Shown piece by piece: positions 59,274 to 64,000 of a stretch of DNA of 64,000 nt (the first letter of the stretch is position 1; the number at the start of each line of letters is the position of its first letter). Under the pieces are notes generated by a model, which had not been told where the DNA came from, made no database searches, and saw nothing but the letters and a program-made list of their open reading frames with translations. This DNA comes from JBOGCH01 sp051656645 (lineage in GTDB: Bacteria; Bacteroidota; Bacteroidia; Bacteroidales; Marinifilaceae), in contig JBOGCH010000013.1 in assembly GCA_051656645.1 (NCBI GenBank), positions 1 to 64,000 of the forward strand, given 5' to 3'. The translations under genes and the position numbers were made by a program.

Positions 59274-60362
59274 CTATAAAACATTTTCATATTTATAAAT
59301 ATTTTCCTCGCTATCAAAACCGTATAAAATATTCTTATCCACATCATATGCACATCCCTTAAGAGGTTCGTTTAATGAATAATGCTTAACATAGTTCCCT
59401 TCCCAGTCATAAATAATCAGTTGTGGAGCATAAGGTTTAACCTTTTCCTGTCCGTCATAGACGGTACGGCTGTCATATAAAGTTAGGATATGTTTGTCGG
59501 TTACAAATAAATCCCTAACTCCCATATTTAGAATAGTTATACAATCCTCAATGTGAATGTCCTGCAATTTCGCGAAAGAAGCGTTTGTGTTTGTTTGGAT
59601 CCCTATGCTTGTTTGTGTTGTTAAATCTAATATCGTGATATAATCCATACAAATAAGAGCATCAACAACTTTTGTTTTATCGGGTTTCATTTGGGTATAA
59701 CTTTCATAGAAGTCTAAAGTAATAGTGGGGGAATTTCGGCTTGTAACTACTTTAGGAAAGATGTTATAAATAGAATCTTTGGCCTGATTGCCTATAATAA
59801 ATTCTGGCGAGTAGAACTTCGTCGGGTTATTAAGAGAAATATAATAGGTGAGGTTTTTTCTTTTAAAAATAGCCTGATTGTTATTATAGAATGGGACAAA
59901 GTTGTTTATATCAATATTATGAGTAGTGTCGCATATCGTTCTACCCTCTTTGACAGATTGTGTTAAGTTAAAGCTTTTAATCTGCTTGGACGAATTTGCA
60001 AAATATAGAATACGTTCTCCTTTCTCATTCAAATCATATTGCTTGAAGGAGTTTACATTTATGAATTCATTGCGTGCTTTTCCTAAGGAACAAAAGTTAA
60101 TATGGCAACTATCTCGATCTGTGTCTATAAGCGTAACAAAATGCTGATTGTTACGGGTAATACATACTAAGTAGGAGTCTACAAAATCTATTTTGAATAT
60201 GCCATTAACAGGTTTACTTATAATCTCTCCATATAGCATAGGGCCTACGGAGTCAATGGTTGATAGTTTAATCTTATTGGGAGTATAAAATTTGTCCGAA
60301 TTACAGGAAACAATCCCCAATACACTACAGAAAAATATGATGGTTAGTAGATTCTTTTTCAT
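59274..60362 (-). CDS. BF3164-like lipoprotein (TolB-like propeller)
   Basis: The 362-residue lipoprotein has a lipobox ending GIVSC at about residue 20. The body shows repeated four-stranded beta units typical of a six-bladed propeller (for example YLVCITRNNQHFVTLIDTD and APQLIIYDWEGNYVKHYSLNEP). This matches the Bacteroidota BF3164-like class, whose function is unknown. It is divergent from the esterase-like gene, with 140 nt between them. A surface or periplasmic binding role is plausible only. Confidence 0.82.
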   Translation of the reverse strand: MKKNLLTIIFFCSVLGIVSCNSDKFYTPNKIKLSTIDSVGPMLYGEIISKPVNGIFKIDFVDSYLVCITRNNQHFVTLIDTDRDSCHINFCSLGKARNEFINVNSFKQYDLNEKGERILYFANSSKQIKSFNLTQSVKEGRTICDTTHNIDINNFVPFYNNNQAIFKRKNLTYYISLNNPTKFYSPEFIIGNQAKDSIYNIFPKVVTSRNSPTITLDFYESYTQMKPDKTKVVDALICMDYITILDLTTQTSIGIQTNTNASFAKLQDIHIEDCITILNMGVRDLFVTDKHILTLYDSRTVYDGQEKVKPYAPQLIIYDWEGNYVKHYSLNEPLKGCAYDVDKNILYGFDSEENIYKYENVL

Positions 60363-60433
60363 AAATGTTCATATGTGAAATAAAGTATGTAAATTGTAAA
60401 TATAGATATTATTATTGCCTTTCTCTATTTATA

Positions 60434-60465
60434 TTTCAGATTAAATAGTCAAAAACATAACTTTG
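60434..60465 (+). promoter_or_regulatory. Promoter of the esterase-like gene
   Basis: TTTC (60434-60437), a 20-nt spacer, and TAACTTTG (60458-60465), a good match to the Bacteroidota promoter. Transcription would start near 60472, after the GTG at about 60470. That supports the ATG at 60503 as the true start. Confidence 0.6.
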
Positions 60466-60502
60466 ATCAGTGAATAATAATCAGAATCCAAAGACATTGT
60501 TT

Positions 60503-61645
60503 ATGAGAAAACTCAGTTACCTTTTAACTATTCTATTATCGATAACCTTAACTACGTTTGCCGGCAATAAGAAATCCTTGTCAAAGGAGCAAGCTCAGAA
60601 GTTATCTACTGACGTTGTTAATAATTTTATCAATGCTAATAAAGATGAGGCAGCGAAAATATGGAAGGCAAACGCTATCCAGTTAAATGGAATCTCTCCT
60701 ATGCCATTTGAATATACCGTTTATGGTGAGAAGCCTGCCAGCGGACGCTCATTATATATTTCTATGCACGGAGGCGGAAAGGCACCCGCAGAATTAAATA
60801 ATCAGCAGTGGGAAAATCAAAAACGCCTATATACTCCTGCGGAAGGTGTATATGTTGCGCCACGCGCTCCGTGGGACGATTGGAATATGTGGTTTAAACC
60901 GGATATAGATCCATTATTTGAGAAACTTATTCAAACAGCGATATTAACAATGGATGTTAATCCAAACAAAGTATACCTTGTAGGCTACTCGGCGGGCGGA
61001 GATGGCGTATATCGTGTTGCGCCGCGTATGGCCGATAAATGGGCTGCTGCTTCTATGATGGCGGGACATCCCGGCGAGTCGTCACCGTTAAATCTACGCA
61101 ATCTTCCATTTACCTTATGGATGGGAAGTGAGGATGCGGCATATAACAGAAATCAACATGCCATACAACGCGGTAAAGAACTGGATTCTTTGCATAAAGC
61201 CGATCCGCAAGGCTACATTCATGAAACGCATATACTTCAAGGTAAGGGGCACTGGATGGATCAAGTGGATACTGCGGCTATTTCCTGGATGGCCTCACGC
61301 ACGCGCAATCCATATCCGAACAAAGTAGTTTGGCGTCAGGAACAAACCCTACGTTCATCATTTTATTGGTTAACGGTGCCGATAAATCAATGCAAGGAAG
61401 GTGCCTTAATCCGAGCGCACATACATGGAAATACTATTACCATTGTAAGCAACGACTATACCAACGTAACACTTTATTTAAATGACCAATTGGTAAACCT
61501 AAATAAGCCCATAAAAATTATTAGTAACGGAAAAACCGTATTTAAAGGGAAAATAGCCCGAACGGCAGAAGCTATTACTAACAGTTTTGGTCAACGTAAA
61601 GACCCTGGAATGATATTTACGGCACAGGTTGGTGTGAAACTATAA
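60503..61645 (+). CDS. Secreted alpha/beta-hydrolase (esterase-like)
   Basis: The 380-residue protein has a signal peptide (about 1-21, ending TTFAGN) and an alpha/beta-hydrolase domain. The nucleophile elbow is VYLVGYSAGGDGVYR. The likely acid lies in MGSEDAAYNRN and the His in GKGHWMDQVD. The oxyanion region is SLYISMHGGGKAPAE. It resembles dienelactone-hydrolase/PHB-depolymerase-like esterases; the substrate cannot be told. An extra C-terminal beta domain (about 300-380) follows. I chose the ATG at 60503 over the GTG at 60470 because the promoter start lies between them. Confidence 0.85.
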   Translation: MRKLSYLLTILLSITLTTFAGNKKSLSKEQAQKLSTDVVNNFINANKDEAAKIWKANAIQLNGISPMPFEYTVYGEKPASGRSLYISMHGGGKAPAELNNQQWENQKRLYTPAEGVYVAPRAPWDDWNMWFKPDIDPLFEKLIQTAILTMDVNPNKVYLVGYSAGGDGVYRVAPRMADKWAAASMMAGHPGESSPLNLRNLPFTLWMGSEDAAYNRNQHAIQRGKELDSLHKADPQGYIHETHILQGKGHWMDQVDTAAISWMASRTRNPYPNKVVWRQEQTLRSSFYWLTVPINQCKEGALIRAHIHGNTITIVSNDYTNVTLYLNDQLVNLNKPIKIISNGKTVFKGKIARTAEAITNSFGQRKDPGMIFTAQVGVKL

Positions 61646-61663
61646 TACACCAACTTTTTATAG

Positions 61664-61699
61664 CAAGAGATTGATTAAGTAAGCTTAGTCAATCTCTTG
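61664..61699 (+). terminator. Terminator after the esterase-like gene
   Basis: CAAGAGATTGATTAAG pairs with CTTAGTCAATCTCTTG with one G-T pair around a 4-nt loop. Confidence 0.7.
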
Positions 61700-61833
61700 T
61701 TGTATTATGTATATGCTCGTGTGTATGAGTAGTTTACTTGCGTTGATCATGCGGTGTTTTTATTATAATATGATATTATTAAGAGGATGGCATGAATAAT
61801 ATGCATAATTAATCTTTTCCATTTTCTCATAAC

Positions 61834-61946
61834 ATCCTCTCTTCACCCTCTTGGGGTTTCATTCAGGTTTCATTCAGGTTTGACCCCCAAAACCTGAATG
61901 AAACCTGAATGAAAGCTGAATGAAACCTGAATGAGAAGTAAGGATG
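61834..61946. repeat. Imperfect hairpin of 11-nt tandem repeats (element G)
   Basis: The left arm has GGTTTCATTCA at 61855, 61866 and a variant at 61877. The right arm has AAACCTGAATG units at 61890, 61901, 61912 (one change) and 61923. Both arms step exactly 11 nt. Outer flanks also pair (CATCCTCTCTTC against GAAGTAAGGATG). The apex is a run of C/A. It lies in the 470-nt gap between the esterase-like and porin genes; the remaining gap shows no gene. Confidence 0.85.
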
Positions 61947-62115
61947 GAATTAAGGAGCAATGTCCAAATTATTCTTTTGCACTTGTTGTTGTTTGTTTGC
62001 TATGCTTACGTATTTTCTATTTTGTTTATGCAATTCCTCGCTAACTGTTCTTATACAAGGCCGTTAAAGAATACAACCATGTCTCCGGAGACAGATTAAT
62101 TAAATATTTGTTGAC

Positions 62116-63519
62116 ATGATGAAAGCAGTGAGATTAATTGTTATCCCGATACTATTATGTTTATTGTGGATAGCGCCTGTGTCAGCACAAGAGAGTGACA
62201 CAACCCGAACATATCCTGCAACAACAATTATCGGACTGAAGAGTGGAAATGATTACAACACGGATTCAGTAGTTCTTTCGGTATTTAGACAAGTAGCACC
62301 GCTACTTTTTAATGCACCGGGCGTTCCGAGATTTGCCATTGTGGGACGAGACAACCGATTCTATTTTGGAATAGGTGGTTTCATAAAAGCAACTTATGCT
62401 TATGATTTTAAGAATCCAATCGATGATCCTATGTACTTTAAAGCTAGTGAGATTCCGATGGATAACCCAAGACAAAACAAGGGTGCTTCGCAATTTGCTA
62501 TAGGAGCGAGTAATGTATTTTTCAATTTTGTGGGTATGCCCGGAACAAAGCATCAGGTTGGGGCTTACTTGAATTTTAACTTTGAAGATAAAGATCATGG
62601 ATTTTGTTTGCAGTATGCTTATTTGACCTATGACAATTTCTTATTAGGTTATAACTATACCGCATTTTGTGATCAGGCGGTGGCACCGCCAACTATCGAT
62701 TTAGAAGGACCGGCAAGTTTACCACTAATACAAAATGTGGTAGCACAATATCACTATGGTATAAAAAATTGGGAGCTTGGTATAGGTGCGGAAATGCCTT
62801 ACGTAGAGGCTACGTACGATAATACGACAGACGCGCTCGATCAGCGTATCCCCATAATTCCAGCCTATGTGCAGTATGCGTGGAACAATGGGACAAGCTC
62901 TGTACGTTTATCCGGATTATATCGTAATATGGGATATGGTAGTCGTCAGATATTGGATAGAACATCAGAGGATTATTTAGAAATAGGCGATGAGGAATTT
63001 GCAGAGGTACAACGTTCTGCCGAGTTTGAGCGCTACAGGCGGGTTAATGGTTGGGGAGTACAGCTGTCTGGAATGTTGGCGATGCCAATAAATTTGACGG
63101 CTTATTACCAAGGAGTATATGGAAAAGGAATTGCTTGTTATATTCAGGATATTGCGGATATGGGTTTGGACCTTGTGCCTGACCATTCGGCTGCCGGAAA
63201 ATTAAAACCTGTGGAAGTGGCCGGTGGTATGCTTGGACTTCAATACAATTTCTCAGATAACGTTTTTTGTAGTGCAACGTATAGTTATTTGCGTAACTAT
63301 ATTGGTAAATATAGTGCAGAGGGCGCTTATTATGAGGAAGAGACTGAACCTTGGAATAAGCGGATGAAATATGTTCAAACAGTGATAGCCAATGTATTTG
63401 TAAATCTCACTCAGAGTTCACAAATAGGTGTAGAATACATTTGGGGAAGCAAAACACTGATGGACTTAAAACGAAGGGAAAATAACCGAGTACAGGTATC
63501 CTTTCAGTTCAATTTCTAA
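62116..63519 (+). CDS. DcaP-like outer-membrane porin
   Basis: The 467-residue protein has a signal peptide (1-26, ending PVSAQES) and a beta-barrel rich in alternating aromatic strands, ending with the aromatic C-terminal strand RVQVSFQFNF. The early block FYFGIGGFIKATYAYDF, followed by AIGASNVFFNFVG, resembles the DcaP porin family. The solute is unknown. The next gene, 36 nt downstream, encodes CbiM, so the pair may handle cobalt or nickel passage across both membranes. That is an inference from position. Confidence 0.83.
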   Translation: MMKAVRLIVIPILLCLLWIAPVSAQESDTTRTYPATTIIGLKSGNDYNTDSVVLSVFRQVAPLLFNAPGVPRFAIVGRDNRFYFGIGGFIKATYAYDFKNPIDDPMYFKASEIPMDNPRQNKGASQFAIGASNVFFNFVGMPGTKHQVGAYLNFNFEDKDHGFCLQYAYLTYDNFLLGYNYTAFCDQAVAPPTIDLEGPASLPLIQNVVAQYHYGIKNWELGIGAEMPYVEATYDNTTDALDQRIPIIPAYVQYAWNNGTSSVRLSGLYRNMGYGSRQILDRTSEDYLEIGDEEFAEVQRSAEFERYRRVNGWGVQLSGMLAMPINLTAYYQGVYGKGIACYIQDIADMGLDLVPDHSAAGKLKPVEVAGGMLGLQYNFSDNVFCSATYSYLRNYIGKYSAEGAYYEEETEPWNKRMKYVQTVIANVFVNLTQSSQIGVEYIWGSKTLMDLKRRENNRVQVSFQFNF

Positions 63520-63555
63520 CCGTACATAGTATAGTTAAACTAAAAAGGAAGTAGT

Positions 63556-64000
63556 ATGCATATGGCAGATGCTTTGGTTTCTCCCGCTGTAGCAGCGGTA
63601 ATGGGAGCCGTATCAATAACCTTGTTGGGAGTTGGCGCGCGCAAGGTGCGTAAAAGCTCTAATGAACATATAGCACCATTAATGGGAGTAATGGGCGCAT
63701 TTATTTTTGCTTGCCAAATGATTAATTTCACTATCCCCGGTACGGGCTCTAGTGGACATATTGTAGGCGGAATACTCCTGGCTGCAGTTCTTGGACCGTG
63801 GGCAGGTTTTATCACTTTAGCTTCCGTATTGGTGGTTCAGTGTCTTTTCTTTGCCGACGGTGGAATTTTGACACTAGGATGTAATATTTTCAATATGGGT
63901 GCGTTAGTTTGTTTGGTTGCGTTTCCTTTGATTTTTGCACCTATAATACGTAAGGGTTTCTCATATAGCCGAATTATGTGGGCATCTGTATTGGCATGTG
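63556..64000 (+). CDS. cbiM: Energy-coupling factor transporter substrate-binding protein CbiM (partial)
   Basis: The frame is open to the right edge and encodes at least 148 residues. It begins MHMADALVSPAVAAVMG, the diagnostic CbiM N-terminus whose free amino group and His2 bind cobalt or nickel. Further membrane segments include GAFIFACQMINFTIPGTGSSGH and GGILAAVLGPWAGF-like IVGGILLAAVLGPWAGFI. CbiN/CbiQ/CbiO should lie beyond the window. The gene follows the porin by 36 nt on the same strand and is probably co-transcribed. Confidence 0.92.
   Translation, partial: MHMADALVSPAVAAVMGAVSITLLGVGARKVRKSSNEHIAPLMGVMGAFIFACQMINFTIPGTGSSGHIVGGILLAAVLGPWAGFITLASVLVVQCLFFADGGILTLGCNIFNMGALVCLVAFPLIFAPIIRKGFSYSRIMWASVLAC

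Noticed and set aside
61946..62115. Cobalamin or nickel/cobalt riboswitch before the porin-cbiM pair
   Set aside because: I could not find the conserved core boxes of either class by eye.

Overview
The window is chromosomal DNA from an AT-rich member of the Bacteroidota, most likely order Bacteroidales. The evidence is threefold. Several genes have promoters of the TTTG-N19-TAnnTTTG type (clearest before the YebC gene and the S41 protease gene). Starts generally lack Shine-Dalgarno sequences. Bacteroidota-specific families and gene orders are present (DUF4271-hemD-rnpA-yidD, dut-TPR-DUF4292-EnvC-like-ATPase-ybeY-mnmG, fimbrillin-type lipoproteins, a BF3164-like lipoprotein). I cannot name the genus from the sequence alone.

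Layout. 0.4-8.1 kb (+): polA, a DUF4271 membrane protein, hemD, rnpA, yidD, an S41 protease and tatD. 8.5-12.1 kb (+): asparaginase, an ExbB/ExbD energising complex with one unknown membrane protein, and tRNA-Arg(CCG). 12.5-23.3 kb (-): uvrC, adenine deaminase, mnmG, ybeY, an anti-sigma-like ATPase, a degenerate LytM protein, a DUF4292 lipoprotein, a TPR protein and dut. 23.3-24.4 kb: a gene-free, very AT-rich stretch with four consensus DnaA boxes. It lies about 7.5 kb from a perfect parS palindrome next to mnmG, so this is a candidate origin region. 24.4-32.7 kb: an envelope glycosyltransferase/phosphoesterase pair, an SDR protein, an MMPL-type RND protein, tRNA-Arg(CCT) and the NAD-salvage pair pncA-pncB. 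33.2-39.6 kb (+): carAB, nagB, mdh. 39.7-48.0 kb (-): eight paralogous fimbrillin-like lipoprotein genes plus a 58-residue leader-only relic. 48.2-52.5 kb: tRNA-Val(TAC), a thioesterase, a solo LacI-type HTH, a YebC-family regulator and two polysaccharide transferases. 53.3-58.9 kb (-): a complete RND tripartite efflux operon. 59.3-64 kb: a BF3164-like lipoprotein, an esterase-like protein, a DcaP-like porin and the start of cbiM (runs off the end).

The most unusual feature is a set of intergenic long imperfect hairpins at about 0.2, 24.3, 32.9 and 61.9 kb. Each is built from its own 11-nt tandem unit. The units do not resemble each other between loci, but the period (11 nt) and the mirror-image architecture are shared. 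Other intergenic palindromes lack a clear 11-nt period (12.3, 18.4, 59.1 kb). I do not recognise the 11-nt class as a described element.
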